A stretch of 38,785 nucleotides of DNA. Origin: Ophiothrix spiculata (Eukaryota; Echinodermata; Ophiuroidea; Amphilepidida; Ophiotrichidae). Shown one piece after another: positions 1 through 11,454 of the stretch. The notes below the pieces were generated by a model. It was given only the letters and a program-made list of their open reading frames with translations. It was not told where the DNA came from and did not search any database. The position numbers were made by a program, and so were the translations under genes. The stretch lies in the NCBI GenBank assembly GCA_000969725.1, contig JXSR01S033334.1; one strand, written 5' to 3'. Position 1 is the first letter of the stretch. Each line of letters begins with the position of its first letter.

Positions 1-1363
1 TTGAGCTGAAATTTCAATGCGCACATTCTCCGTGCGTTTCAAAACGCAATGCGTCACGAGTATGAATTCAGCTTCAGTTACAAATTACTACAAATGCCAC
101 CCAAATATTTTTTGCAAATTTCTTATGGTGGCCATATGTGAAAACGAAATGTAATGGTATTGTAGACTGTTCTTAAATTTTGCAACCAGGACTTATCCTA
201 GATTTCTATGAACACAATTGTTCATAGATTAAGTTTGAAGTTGTGACTGTTTATAGGAGAAACACCTTCATGATAAATCTAAGTTATAACCAATGTCTAA
301 ACCTTGACATTTATGTTAAATAGGCATCACTTGCACCTTTCTGTAGATTTTCAAATCACCGGGCTTTATCATTACACAATTAATATTAGCAAATATATCA
401 TCACAATTAATTTGCTTTTAACCAGATTATTCACTGTCACAGACCAAATTGGCGCAAATCTATCAGCACTTTTCAATATTCCAGGGTTGATGAAGCAATA
501 ATTCTTAGTCACTGAGTGCTTTTTTACCTCCTAATAAGGAATTTTGGCCATCCATTATGAGACGATAGATGACAGGCAAAACAAAAAATCTTATCTTTTA
601 TTCTCTAAATATTAAACGTCTTGTCCATCAACACAATCGATAGGGCTTAAACTCAGGTCCTATGATTTTGATTCCTTCAATCGCTAGACTACACAAACTC
701 TTAATTACATGATCAAAAGAGCCAACTTGCACCTTATAGAGGAAAAAAAAACTTGTATTCACCGTAGAAATGAAAAAGAAGAATTAGTGTGTGCTGTCAT
801 TTAAAAGGAGTTTTAGTCAGCACACATCTGAATGTATTGTTAGACCCAGTATTTGATGCAAAATTTTACAATCACAGTTGCTGCTTTTTGTAAATCAATA
901 CTTTGTTGTTTGATCCTGTATTATGAGATTTAGTATTTTATTTCAAATTATTTGATATTTTTTTTTCAGAGTTGTATTTTCTTTTTCAAAGTTAATCCCT
1001 AATTGAACTTAACTGTACACTTACAGTTAGCAAGAGCCTCTAACTTGCGATGACAAAATCTCATGTCAAAAAACCTTCCTTCACTAATTTCTAATTTTTA
1101 AAATTAGAAGACTTTCAATAGACGCCCCTCTCCCTGCAGTGTGGGAGTGGTATAAAAGGAAAATGGTCTTTTATGAGGTTTTGTCATATAGACAACAATT
1201 TTTCTTTTCATTTTCCGTTGCATTTGTATGTGCTTGCATGTGCACGCTGAATGCGCTCTGACACATATTTGTACAACACTAATTGTCGTCTTTATTTGAT
1301 ATTACCATGTCTTCTTTGCCAGTCAGTATTGAATCTATAAGAGGGGTGATACAACATTTAATA
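1..1363. other. No gene seen
   Basis: AT-rich sequence with frequent stops on both strands. I see no convincing exon, RNA gene or repeat pair here. Confidence 0.6.
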
Positions 1364-2022
1364 ATTGAAGTGGTAGGCGCAATATAGTGCTAACCCACAC
1401 CTATTTTCCGACCACCTTTGTTCTGGTTTTGAACAAGATACATTTAAAACAAGTTATTACATCATTTTTCAATTAATTTTGGGAAAAACACCTCTAGTTC
1501 AGTTTAATTATCACCATATTGTATACTATTTTCAGCAAAATCACTGTATGGCTAAGTTATAGCCGTCCAAAAGTCTAAGGGTGGCTTAAAAATCGGACGC
1601 TGTGGTTTAGCACTATATTGCCCCTGAATTCATGTTCAGCGCCATAGATCATTTAGAAACACTGTACGTTTTCTGGAATCACTTAATTTATAATCCTTGC
1701 ATTAAGTACTCTTAGATCTGGCATTTTGAAAAAGAAAAAACTTTGGCATCTAGTGTTTCTAGAAAGTTAGAAATTGTAATGTGTGAGAACTTGGGGCAAT
1801 ATAGTGCAAACCCTCACTTTTCAAGTGACTGGCTTGCTTTATTGAAATCACTTGGGACTTCAATTTTGGTCAAAATATTTTCATTCACCCATGTACTTCA
1901 TAATAATAAATTTTTCGAAAATATTTTTCATCTTTGTAGTCAAAAAATCATTCAAATCAAAACCAGTAACTTGTGCAGAATGAGGGTTAGCACAATATTG
2001 CGCCTACCCCTTCAATTTTCAA
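1364..2022. mobile_element. Composite foldback: two adjacent MITEs with GCAATATAGTGCTAACC ends
   Basis: Related terminal sequences occur four times: GTAGGCGCAATATAGTGC (1373), the complement ending TATTGCCCCTGA (to 1626), GGGGCAATATAGTGCAAACC (1793) and the complement ending ATTGCGCCTACCCC (to 2010). The outermost pair also matches for about 30 bp in inverted orientation. This looks like two ~220-255-bp MITEs of one family side by side, or one 660-bp element with internal ends. The open frame at 1743-2057 spans it and is not a gene. Confidence 0.75.
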
Positions 2023-2577
2023 ATGAAATACCAAATTCACTTGTCCAATTCAACTAGTGATTTTCTGAATATACATAGCCACTGAGTTATTTCATACTGG
2101 TGTGTCAACGTTGGTTAAAATACTTTGATGATGTCTCTGTCGTAGAGTATGATGATTTTTCAAACTTGAGGAAGTGAGGGAGTTTATTAATGTAAAGGCT
2201 TTTGTTAGATCTCAAATAGTTGAATTGGACGAGTGGATACGGTATTAAAATCAATCTTATGTTCCATACATTACGATTGGTACAAAAAAGAAATGTTTTG
2301 CAGCCCTCTTTTGGTTTCAGAATTGACTGATTAATAATGAATTGGTGCTATAATTATTACCAATACTGTTGTAATTACTGTATATGGGTTCAATATTGGT
2401 TCACATAAAACAACACGCATTGGCTGTTGTGTCTAGCTTCCTTTCAATAACAACTAGTACAGGATTTCCACATAGGTATCAAGAGCCAGTATAGGTGAAC
2501 AGATTAAACTATTATTACCTCATAAATTAACCCTTTCAACTTAAAAGTTTGGGTATTTCAAGCCAATAATATACAAA

Positions 2578-2750
2578 ATGGCCCGTATTCCAGAAAGATT
2601 TTTAACTAAACCATTGTTTAACTGAGCATCAACTGTCCAGGAATGATACGCATCATTGCAGCTTTCAAGCAGAACAGTTCAATGAGTCGTGCTGTTGACG
2701 AGAAATAAAACCTTGATTTAGCTAAACACCTTTCTGGAATACGGGCCAAT
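2578..2750. mobile_element. 172-bp MITE, TIR TGGCCCGTATTCCAGAAAG
   Basis: Left end TGGCCCGTATTCCAGAAAG (2579) and right end complementing TTGGCCCGTATTCCAGAAAG (to 2750) are inverted repeats, with weaker matching inward (TTTAACTAAA against TTTAGCTAAA). Non-coding. Confidence 0.8.
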
Positions 2751-3051
2751 GTGTGATACTATCGTTCCAATTGGAAGAACATTTAATCAAATTTGGTATC
2801 ATTTGAAGCTTACATTTTGCTCTATTATTTGAGAACGAGGGATGCTTGCTACTTATAACAAAACATGATCACGAAGGCATACAGAAATTAAAACTGTAAA
2901 AAAATTAATGCGTGAAAGTGTTATGGAGTATTATGTTGACAAGCTTCTACTAGTATCTGCTTTGGTTCTATGCAGAGATTTGGTGCTCAAACTCTACCTC
3001 ACTCGCCTTTGCTTTTTTTAATTACTACTTGAAAATAATAGGCCCCTACCC

Positions 3052-4203
3052 CGTTCACACTAGCTGAAAAGTCATCGGTAGTCATAATTGATTTCACTTA
3101 GATCGTCATCGATTTCAATTTTGGCGCAAATGTGAACAGCCACAGTCATCGGAAGTCCTAGTTCCAAGTCATCGGATGCCATAGTTCGAATGATGACTTG
3201 AACCATCATTAGTCGTCGTTCATTTGAAGTGAAGTCGCTTTAACTACGACATATAATGACCATTTCACGAATCTGAAAGCAACACGTCATAATCCGTGTT
3301 TACCCATTGGCTTGTGACCCATGACTAACTGCACTTATGGCAATTACTATTAGGCAGACTTCACCGGTGTAGTAAATTGTTCATTTCACGCAACATGGTG
3401 CTGGAGATACGATTGATGTGCAAGACAATTATCTTAAAATGTTTTGATTATGATAAAGAATCTGTTTATCCCCAGACAGTGGGTTATCACATTTATTTAA
3501 AAAACTGGAGAAAATGTCACTTATTTTGAAATCCATAAACGTTGTGAAAAAGGATACAAGAATAGTCTCTTCAAATATTACTTCTATGACACTGCTCTTT
3601 GTAAAATGATCACTGCATTGCGGGCTTTACCATACAGCCATTGAGCAGATAAAACAACCATAAGCGCTTTTGATAAAAGCAATATCAAATCGCTGTATAC
3701 GTGTGACTGTGATTAGTTAATTTATGCCTAGGGGGACCACTGCCATTGCTCAGTGGATATCATGCGCGACCAAAAACTCACTGTAAAAGGGTATGTTTTT
3801 CATGAATGGGCACTGTACTTACGTAACGCGAATAGGGTGTCAAAATCAGGCCAAAAGTGACAAAAAGGGTATGTTTTTCACAACAATACTTGTATAGGGT
3901 CTAAAAAATCAATCAACTATGGAGAGATAATAAGATAATTGATTATTTAGGGGGTAGAATTCAGTGGAAATACTTGTTTAGGGTAGCAAATCAGACATGA
4001 CATACTTGTTAAGGGATGCATTTTCAGACCACACAAAATACTTGTTTAGGGTGCTTTTTGGAGCTCCATGGTCGCGGATGATATCCACTGGTCAATGGCA
4101 GTGCCCCCCCCCCCCCGGGAATTTATGCTAATCCTCTGCTGTAATATGAATTGAAAATGAAATTGATTAAGACTACCGATGACTTTTAAGCTAGTGTGAA
4201 CTT
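3052..4203. mobile_element. Older ~1.15-kb foldback element interrupted by another MITE
   Basis: TTCACACTAGCTGAAAAGTC near 3054 is matched in inverse by the block ending at 4202 (GACTTTTAAGCTAGTGTGAA), and the match continues through CATCGGTAGTC. The interior carries CATCGGAAGTC-like repeats at 3140-3180. The 3728-4119 MITE lies inside it. No transposase remains. Confidence 0.72.
3728..4119. mobile_element. 392-bp MITE nested in the 3.05-4.2 kb element, 9-bp target duplication
   Basis: TIRs carry CACTGCCATTG, CAGTGGATATCAT and CGCGACCA in the same order in inverted orientation at both ends, after a G run on the left (3731) and a C run of 13 on the right (4104-4116). AATTTATGC is present at 3719-3727 and 4120-4128 as a target duplication. 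The interior has AGGGTATGTTTTTCA twice and several 'ACTTGTTTAGGGT'-like repeats. Confidence 0.8.
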
Positions 4204-4974
4204 GGCTTTCAAAGTAAGCTGCACCTCGGTCCTGAAAAAATAATAACTGCAGATGGCACATGGAGTGAAGACTACAAGTGTGTGACCACAGCAGTTATAG
4301 GGAATTGGTGAGATATTTAAAAAATCTGAATAATGGTAAAACTTTGTTCTTTTTACTGAATTATTATGTGGTTTCATGCAGGAACTAAGAAGACCAATAA
4401 ATGACAGATACACGGCCGGCCTAACAGTGTTGTTGAAAGGAACTAGGAACTAACAGTCACTGTGGTGTTGAAATCTTTCCTGGTGGTTAATAATCAGCAG
4501 GAAATGTTGGAACATTATCTCTAGGAATATGTCAAAATGTAATGGGTTTGGGTAGGAAATGTCACTGTGTCTGACATATGAAACACAGTGGGGTTTTGTG
4601 GGTAGTCAGATCATTTCTTGTTATTGAGAATTTGATCTTTACATTCGGCATAACAGGAAGCACATGAAAAGTTGCTCACAAGTTAATGATTATTACAGTA
4701 TTTTTTCTCATTTTAAACTGCCACTTAGAGACCTCAAAGTAGGCATACAAATTTCTGTCCCAAGAGCTTTTCTTTAGCTTTAAAAGGTAGTTTTCAATTT
4801 TTCTCATGCCAAATTGCCTTTAGTTTTTGCATTTTCAGCCGATATCTAAGCATATCATAGCTGTTTCAGATATTTTAATGAAAGTGCCTTGTCATGCCAG
4901 CCTTAGCTACCCATGATTCAAAATGTTTCAGGAAATATGTTTTAGTTACGACATGTTCAAATGTAGTTGATTCT

Positions 4975-5281
4975 ATATGTGACCATCCATTACACAGAAG
5001 CCGTAAATGAAGCAAACTTAATTTTGCGCTACAGGTGAAAATATGTGTTACGGTCATATTTTGCCAGAATTGATTTTTTTTTGACAGATTACAATCATTG
5101 TGTTTACTTCAAAACACCAGCGAAGTTTCATTTAAAGAAAATGATCGTAAATCTCAGTTTTATATTTTACTCCCTGACAACCTTTTACGGACCATTACTT
5201 GACTTCTGGAAATCAAGTGAGGTTCATGAAGGTGTCATTTTAATTCTTATAGCATGGTCTTTGCACATATTTAAAAAGTAA
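4975..5281. repeat. Dispersed repeat shared with the end of the window
   Basis: The stretch 5190-5281 (GGACCATTACTTGACTTCTGG through GCATGGTCTTTGCA) reappears as its reverse complement at 38693-38785. TATGTGACCATCCA occurs at 4977 and again at 38647 in the same orientation. These are two copies of one element; the second is cut off by the window end. The short frames over this region are not genes. Confidence 0.7.
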
Positions 5282-5399
5282 AATAACGAAGAGGCTGCAT
5301 TTACAGTTGGTTTAGGATGGAAGATCACATATATGCCATACAATCAAACTAGATATGTTCAGTTTTTTAATCATAAATATTTTTGTTTTTCATATGTAG

Positions 5400-5539
5400 C
5401 TCTCTATTCACCCCGTGATGTTAAATCTGTACAGTCTACACCAACACACACAGCGCGTCCTCTGTCGTCGAATCGGACGTCGTCAAATTCAAGGCTTAGC
5501 CCGTCAAAAACAACAGATGACATCAAGAAACCAGAAAAG
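5400..5539 (+). CDS. Candidate internal exon 1, basic Ser/Thr-rich segment
   Basis: Internal exon of the split gene running along the + strand. A T-rich tract ending in CATATGTAG forms the acceptor, and AAG|GTAAAC is a near-consensus donor. The frame enters at phase 1 (two bases complete a codon) and leaves at phase 0, encoding about 46 residues rich in Ser, Thr, Arg and Lys, with SPRDVKSVQSTPT near the start and KTTDDIKKPEK at the end. There is no folded domain; the composition matches the basic part encoded by the next two exons. The phase 0 exit does not match the phase 1 entry of most later exons, so an intervening exon, an alternative donor (a weaker GTTGTG about 15 nt downstream gives phase 1) or a phase 0 acceptor in the next exon must be involved. 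A Penelope-like insertion starts 85 bp downstream. The coding call rests on splice sites and composition only. Confidence 0.72.
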
Positions 5540-5624
5540 GTAAACGAAGATGCTGGTTGTGGGTTGTACCTCCTAGAAACAAGAATTAACATAAAGTTGC
5601 AAAGTTCAAACTCGTAATGGCCAG

Positions 5625-6246
5625 AAATGATGATGAATTAGACTTCTGCACCACAGGATTTTTTATGTACTTCAGTAGTACTTTCAGATGCACTGCATCC
5701 GTCGTCAGCTGACGTTCTGCTGTGTTCTTCTTGTTGATTTATGACGTCACAAGAACCTGATTTTGTCAATTAGCCTTGCCCCTCTTTTGGAGCAAGGTAT
5801 CCCAGACAGGGTCTACGTCCAGGCCTTTATCTCTGATCAAATTTGGTCCATTGGTCTTTATTTGTATGGCTTCCAGTACTTTTCAACATAATTCTTTAGG
5901 TTCCCTTTAGAGCACCTTAGCTCGGGTCCAATCTATTTCGTGGCCACCGCTCCTGACTACATGTTCCCTTACCGCTGACTTAGAATTTGCAGCGCTGGAC
6001 TTGTGTTCAAAGAGTTGCTTTCCTAATTTCCGGTCTGATTCACCGATGTACGATACGTTACAGTTTTTACAATAAATTTTCCAATTGACAAACTCTAGTT
6101 CTTGTGACGTCATAAATCGTCAGCTGACGACGGATGCAGTGCATCTGAAAGTACTACTGAGGTACGTGAAAAGTCCTGTAGTGCAGAAGTCTTCATTCAT
6201 CATCATTTCTAGTTTCTATCACTACGTATGAATCTCCACTTTTATA
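5625..6246 (-). mobile_element. Penelope-like element remnant with inverted terminal arms, 13-bp target duplication
   Basis: A 622-bp insertion flanked by the perfect 13-bp duplication TCGTAATGGCCAG (5612-5624 and 6247-6259). Arms of about 95 bp at 5625-5718 and 6118-6211 are inverted repeats; each contains the palindrome CGTCAGCTGACG. Between them, on the - strand, lies part of a GIY-YIG endonuclease as found at the C-terminus of Penelope-like retroelements (next entry). A variable-length target duplication fits target-primed reverse transcription, and terminal repeats in direct or inverted orientation are known for this class. The element lacks reverse transcriptase and is dead. Confidence 0.85.
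5755..6113 (-). pseudogene. Penelope-like GIY-YIG endonuclease fragment, frameshifted
   Basis: On the - strand, from 6113 to 5907, an open frame reads IYCKNCNVSYIGESDRKLG, then QLFEHKSS, SAVREHVVRSGGHEIDWT and AKVL before a stop. Order and spacing (Cys-x2-Cys, YIGE, R-x-L, EH, SAV-EH, H-IDW, KVL) match the GIY-YIG nuclease module of Penelope-like retroelements, which nicks target DNA. After the stop the homology continues in another frame toward 5755 with EAIQIKTNGPNLIRD and DPVWDTLL, the expected C-terminus, so at least one frameshift has broken the gene. The reverse transcriptase domain is absent. This is a decayed copy, not host coding sequence. Confidence 0.85.
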
Positions 6247-6704
6247 TCGTAATGGCCAGTTTAAACAATTGTATCGGTTGAAATGGACATACAACAATCG
6301 GCAACATTGTTAAAATTTCTCCTCCAGTCTCAAACATATTGATAATTCTCCTTCTCAATGCTTTGCTTGTGTGTCTGTGTACTGTTTCCATGGTTTTAAG
6401 GCATCAGACTGAGTATGTTCCAGGTAGATATATCCCCAATTCAATTTTGCCGACCAGTGCAGATATAGGCTAGCTATTGATGCTTAGTTTACTTGTCTAC
6501 CCATATGTCAGTGTTTTTGTCATAAAACCTCCTTATTGCAGGTAATTTACAACGATTTTATGTTACAATTCTGATGGTTGCAGAAGATCGTTGGTTTCAT
6601 GGTTATTTAAACGATGTTTTCCAACATACCAGCGAGGCAAAAATGGTGAAAATACTTGAACAATGTTTCAATCACAGAGTATTTGTCAACTAACTGGCAC
6701 TCAC

Positions 6705-7023
6705 ATATGTGAGCAAGACCCCCTTTTTGAGGTCGCCAGGCTGCTCACTAGATGCCCATTTTCAGTGTGATTCAGTTCTTTAGACCCCCCCCCACCCTTT
6801 CTAAGGAAAAACACAACATTTTAGCTCTTGCAAAAATTGCTCAGGAAATGCAACAATTTTCAGTTCAAAAGGCTATTTTTGGCCAAAATTTTAGTTCACT
6901 AGACCCCTAAAAATCAGTTTCAAAGGTCCATTTTTTACAGAAAATCTGTTCACTTGACCCCATTTTGGAAGCGCCTGACATACTTATCACTTTCAAATTT
7001 GAGTCCCCCTGTCCCTGGCTATC
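6705..7023. repeat. Degenerate MITE related in inverse orientation to 9583-9963
   Basis: It contains repeated blocks of the type TTCACTTGACCCC, TTCACTAGACCCC and TTCTTTAGACCCC. Their complements (GGGGTCTNGNGAACT) are the repeated blocks of the 9.6-10.0 kb element. A C run lies at 6785. End pairing is weak, so the boundaries are approximate. Confidence 0.5.
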
Positions 7024-7582
7024 GGGAGTGAGAGTATTTATTAATTTAAAAGGTTTGTCAGATGGCAAATAGTAGAATCATATGAGTCGATATGGTGACT
7101 TGGTTTCACCAAAAATTTCACTTGGAAACTTATATCATGCACAGCAACAAGTAATGATTCTGCTTATACGGTGTATACGCTTTTTGAAAAGTCAAGGGTG
7201 TGATTTGATGTATTTTTCAAACATTTTTAAATTTTGATGTTTGTGGCAAAATTTACAACACTTTAAAAAAGTCAATGAAAAAGGGAAAGTCATAGAAAAT
7301 GTTTTTGTTTTTTGTACAAACTTGGCTCAAAATTAACGTAAACCTGTAGCCCTTCCCCTAAGGAAACTCCCACTTATATTTGATTGGAAAACCAACCCAT
7401 ATTTTACTGTGACTAATGAATAATTGGGAAAGCCCTTTCATCGATAAATAACCAATCCATCAATCACTCCTATATTGATCAATTAGCAATCAATTATAGG
7501 TCTTACACCATGTCTTTAATTTGGTGAGTATTTACAAGTTGTTCATATCCGCCATCAGTCAATTTTATTGATATGTCTGAAC

Positions 7583-7862
7583 CCCCGGGGAGGTACTTAG
7601 TATTTCAGACATGATTATTTTCAGGTTTTTGCCTGAATTCAGGCAAAAATGCTTGGATCTTCACTGTACAAAAGTATTTGGAAATTCACATTTTCAGGCA
7701 AATTCAGACAAAATTACAAAAAGACATAACCATATTTTGGGAGATTTGGTATATGGATGGGTTCCTTTTTCTTGAAAACTGGTATGTGGATGGGTGGCTT
7801 TTCAATTTTTCCAGGACACATCCCTATCCAAACCAAACTTGAGTACCCCCCCCCCCCCGGGG
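7583..7862. mobile_element. 280-bp MITE with 8-bp target duplication GTCTGAAC
   Basis: GTCTGAAC at 7575-7582 and 7863-7870 flanks an element starting CCCCGGGGAGGTACT and ending with the inverse, AGTACC plus a 13-base C run and GGGG. The interior has TTCAGGCAAA repeats. An 8-bp duplication fits hAT-like and some other DNA transposons. Confidence 0.82.
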
Positions 7863-7930
7863 GTCTGAACACATATCATCAGGTTTGTTCAGAGGGATAC
7901 AGAGCAATATTTTTTGCAGTGTTTTAACCT

Positions 7931-8238
7931 CAGGGTTGGCAGCCCATCAGGGATAATTGTTTTGCTTTTTTCCAATCAAGGAAAAGTCAGGGGAATTTGA
8001 TAAAAATGCCTCAAAATCAGGGAGAAATCAGGGAATTTTAATTGGCCAAAACTCGAAAGTAGTCAGTCAGACTCATTTCCCCCTGTGTGTCGTCGGGTCT
8101 CTGTTCTTCTAGATTGATATGAGTGGTCAAAGGATTTGAAAAGTAACCAGTTTTTGTAAAAACAATTATCATGAAATTTGGAGTCCTCGTCAGGGAAAAG
8201 TCAGGGAATTCTGTTTTCTAAAAATGCTTGGAACCCTG
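7931..8238. mobile_element. Probable hAT-type MITE with CAGGGTT ends
   Basis: Left end CAGGGTTGGCAGCC and right end complementing CAGGGTTCCAAGC resemble hAT terminal repeats. The interior repeats AGTCAGGGAA-type words several times (near 7990, 8020 and 8190). The flanks share AACCT. Confidence 0.6.
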
Positions 8239-8540
8239 AACCTGTAGTTTGGTTTCTGATTGTGTTCTCATTGAGTGCGTCCCAAGACAAAAAATGTAGG
8301 TACAGCATTTCCTAGGCCTAAACTTTAATGTTGGTTTGTATTTAACTTGGAACGTTGTTAGTCATAACAACTTTTCTATTGATTTAGAACCAATTAATCG
8401 CAGCTTTTGCAGTTTATTTTGTTACAAATAAACTACAGAAATTGAATAAATGTGGGTGTATGTAAAAGTTGGGGCTGTTAGTGTTAGGAGTCAGTCTTGA
8501 CTCTTTATTGGAGAATTTTGATCTTCAATCTTGTCCTCCT

Positions 8541-8733
8541 ATGGTTTATTCAGAGTCTGTCGATATGCGTCGCATGATTTTATGATTTATTCAGAGTCTG
8601 TCGATATGCATCGCATGATGCCCATCGACGCGAGTCTTTTATACGTGCTATCCTCGTGCATAGCGCACATGAAGACTTGAGTGTCGATGGGCATCGATCA
8701 ATGCATATCGACAAGACTCTGAATAAATCATTA
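8541..8733. mobile_element. ~190-bp palindromic foldback with a duplicated left end
   Basis: GATTTATTCAGAGTCTGTCG followed by ATATGCATCG..ATGCCCATCGAC (8584-8629) is matched by its inverse at 8682-8731, and the central part pairs further through GAGTCTT/AAGACTT. A second copy of the left end (TTTATTCAGAGTCTGTCGAT) lies directly before it at 8545-8578. Non-coding. Confidence 0.85.
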
Positions 8734-8738
8734 GTATA

Positions 8739-9582
8739 AAAAAGAGGACAGTATTCATTATTGAATGTTTGTAAGAATCTAATCATCATAAAGGAGTGAT
8801 TTCAATTTTAATTTGCAGTATTATGTTCATGTTTGCATCCAAGAGTAAGTTATGCTTCAGCTTATTGATCCAGTATGAACGCAACTCGTGTGTAATTGAC
8901 CTGACAATTTTTGACTTGTTTGAGGTATCTGGTATTGATGGTTACATGTCTAATGCACTATGACCACCCACTGCCAAATAACGTCAGGGTTGCATCAACA
9001 AAATAGCATCATCTCCAGTGTGTAGAGTTAAATATCATTATTATATCTGTGTGGAAGGAATCAAATGTCAGACGGTAAAGGGTTGATATTTAGGGCATAG
9101 AGTACTAAGGTCTTTAAGCTCCAATGTTAACTTGCTTGTTCTCAAGTTAGAGCTCTGCTGAACTGTGTCTGCCGAGGTTGGATGGATATAAAAGTTGCCA
9201 TACATACTGCATTTACTTACAATTGGGCCCGATTGAGAGAATCGTTGGGTCTGCAAATTGCATTTTGATATTTCTGCTCTATGTATGACAGTGCGGTTTA
9301 GTGTGCAATAGAAAACCATCATTGATTGGTGTGCAACATATGTGGCAACTCTGGAATAATGTGGGGAAAATATAATGAACTTTTTATAGGGATTTATGTT
9401 ATTATTGAGACCATTACATGGAGTGTTGGAACTACCAATTAATTTATGTTTGAGATTCATTAAAATCTATTTCACAAAATCATTTTATTAGGCTAGGACT
9501 GATATTATTCCATGAATTTGATCAGACCACATGGATGAATAATTGAAACAGAGTCTATGACTGGCAACTTTCACTTCCGAAG
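8739..9582. other. Unassigned stretch; one 130-codon - strand frame
   Basis: The - strand is open from 9460 (ATG) to 9068. The predicted 130 residues have no recognisable motif, signal peptide or membrane segment, and codon use is AT-driven. A TATAAAAG word lies at about 9187 on the + strand. Probably a chance frame, reported because it is the longest on the - strand outside repeats apart from one over exon 3. Confidence 0.3.
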
Positions 9583-9963
9583 GGGGCACCCAACTTTGGT
9601 TTTGGTAGGAGTGTGCGGCCCCGATATCTGAAACCCTAGTCTGGGTAGCGGAAGATTTGCTCCGAAAAGGGGGGTCTAGAAAACTGAAGTGACCCAGAAA
9701 TGACCCCGAAGAACTAACTTTTGGGCTAAATTTGAGCTCTGGAAGCCAAAATTTCCAAAATTTTTCTTGAAATGGGGTCTTGGGAACTAAATGTCAAAAA
9801 ATGAGGCTAGGGAACTGGATAGTTTTGAAAATACAAGGCCTTGCAAACTACAGATTGTGTTTGAAATGGGGGTCTAAGGAGCGGCAGACAAGGCATGAAA
9901 AGGGGGTCTTGAGGGCCGCACATACCCGTATCACCTTTCTAGGTTAGTGCCCCCCCTCCCTGG
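9583..9963. mobile_element. ~380-bp MITE with GTGCGGCCC subterminal repeats
   Basis: Left end (GGGGGCACCCAAC...GTGTGCGGCCCC) and right end (GGGCCGCACATAC...TTAGTGCCCCCC) are inverted repeats of about 50 bp with mismatches. The interior repeats GGGGTCTNGNGAACT words. Related in inverse to 6705-7023. Confidence 0.72.
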
Positions 9964-11454
9964 GCTTTCACTTGGTGTACTGCGCCTGTTGAAGTGTTGT
10001 ATATGACACTCCTGGACATATTTTCCGATTCACTGATCATGGAAGCATTAAAAACAATATTGACTATTGCCATTGTAATCAAGTGCCATTAAATACAGCA
10101 CAATGGGACTATTGATAGATTTTCAGCTGTATGATTTTGGTATTATGCACTGGGCATGAACGATTAGGCTGGAGTATTGTTTGGTGGAACTTTAGTGCTA
10201 CTTCATTTCTGTCAGACCAAAGCAGAATTTCAGTGTAACCTGTTTGATTTGGGTTGTTTATGTTGGATATAGTTAGCAGTGATCCAGCAGTTTGTTCATT
10301 GAAATGGTCATAATGCAAGGTTTATGGGATGATTACCTTGTCAAATTTGCTGAATGTAGGCCTACCTGTGGATAGTTCAGGCAGAAGTTGACGTCTGTGT
10401 AACATGCATACTATAGTACTGCTGAGAAATGCTACATTATTGCTACATGCGGCATAGAAATACTCCTGAGAGGTCAAATGTGTGTTTGCCAGGAAAAGCT
10501 TTTACACCTTTCATGGAAATATTGAACTTGCAACTTAAGTTGTAGGCCTATTGTATAAAAGGATTGAGAACTTGCAACTTGGTATTGTACAAAAGGATAC
10601 CTAACAACCCATGACCCCTCGCTATTATTCAGCATTTGGAATCTATGCATGATCATGCAGTATATCATGAACACTATTGATATCATGAGCTCATTTGCCA
10701 TTTTGTATGAAGAAAAAACAAACTCCTGAATAATTCAACTGGGAATATTGACAACTGTGAAAGTAGAAAAATATGTCAATGGTGAACTGTCATGCTTCAG
10801 ATCTTGTCAATCTTGATGCCTGTTAACGAGGATATTTACATGCCATTTACATTCCTTTTGTGTTCTTTTGTAGTAGAACAAGTGGATTACTTGGATTAAG
10901 GAGATAATTCTGTAGGATAAGTGGATTTGGGTTTGGAAAGAGTTATGAGTTTTTTGACCTAGCAAATCCTATCAATATTTTTCTGAGGAAGGATGTCTTG
11001 ATAAAGCCCAGGCTTCACGCCCTTTACCTTCACGCAATCTGGGAAGATAATGTTGTGAAATGGTGGATTTTAACTGAAACCACTCATATTAATGGTTGGT
11101 TTGATGTTCCAGATATCGTATTTTGGTGCTATATCCTGGGATCACTGAATCTTGTGATAAGAACACTTTGGAGCTACCCTACAGCTTGCTTTATACTTTA
11201 AGTTAAAGTTGCTTTTGTACCATTGACATATATTTTTTTCTATGCACACCCATGTGAAAATTATATCATATCTTCTTTATGCAATCTGGAGATTCGCATA
11301 TTTGAAAAATATCTGAATAATTTGCTATACTGGAGATAATGCTACTTTGTTGATTTTTTGTGTCATACACTTTGTACAAATTAATTTTGCTTGCTTGACT
11401 TTATAAGAATCAAGATTTGTATTTTTGATATTGTTGAAAATTGTCCATTTCAAT
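9964..11454. other. Intronic stretch without recognised features
   Basis: Direct reading gives no repeat pair and no exon. The + strand frame at 10998-11201 has no motif and no splice context. Confidence 0.5.

Noticed and set aside
8820..8845. 26-nt microexon with TTTGCAG acceptor and GTAAGT donor
   Set aside because: The length is not a multiple of three and no phase connects exon 1 to exon 2; no coding composition. Could be a pseudo-exon.
9068..9460. 130-codon - strand frame
   Set aside because: No motif, no splice or promoter context, AT-driven composition. Chance remains the best explanation.
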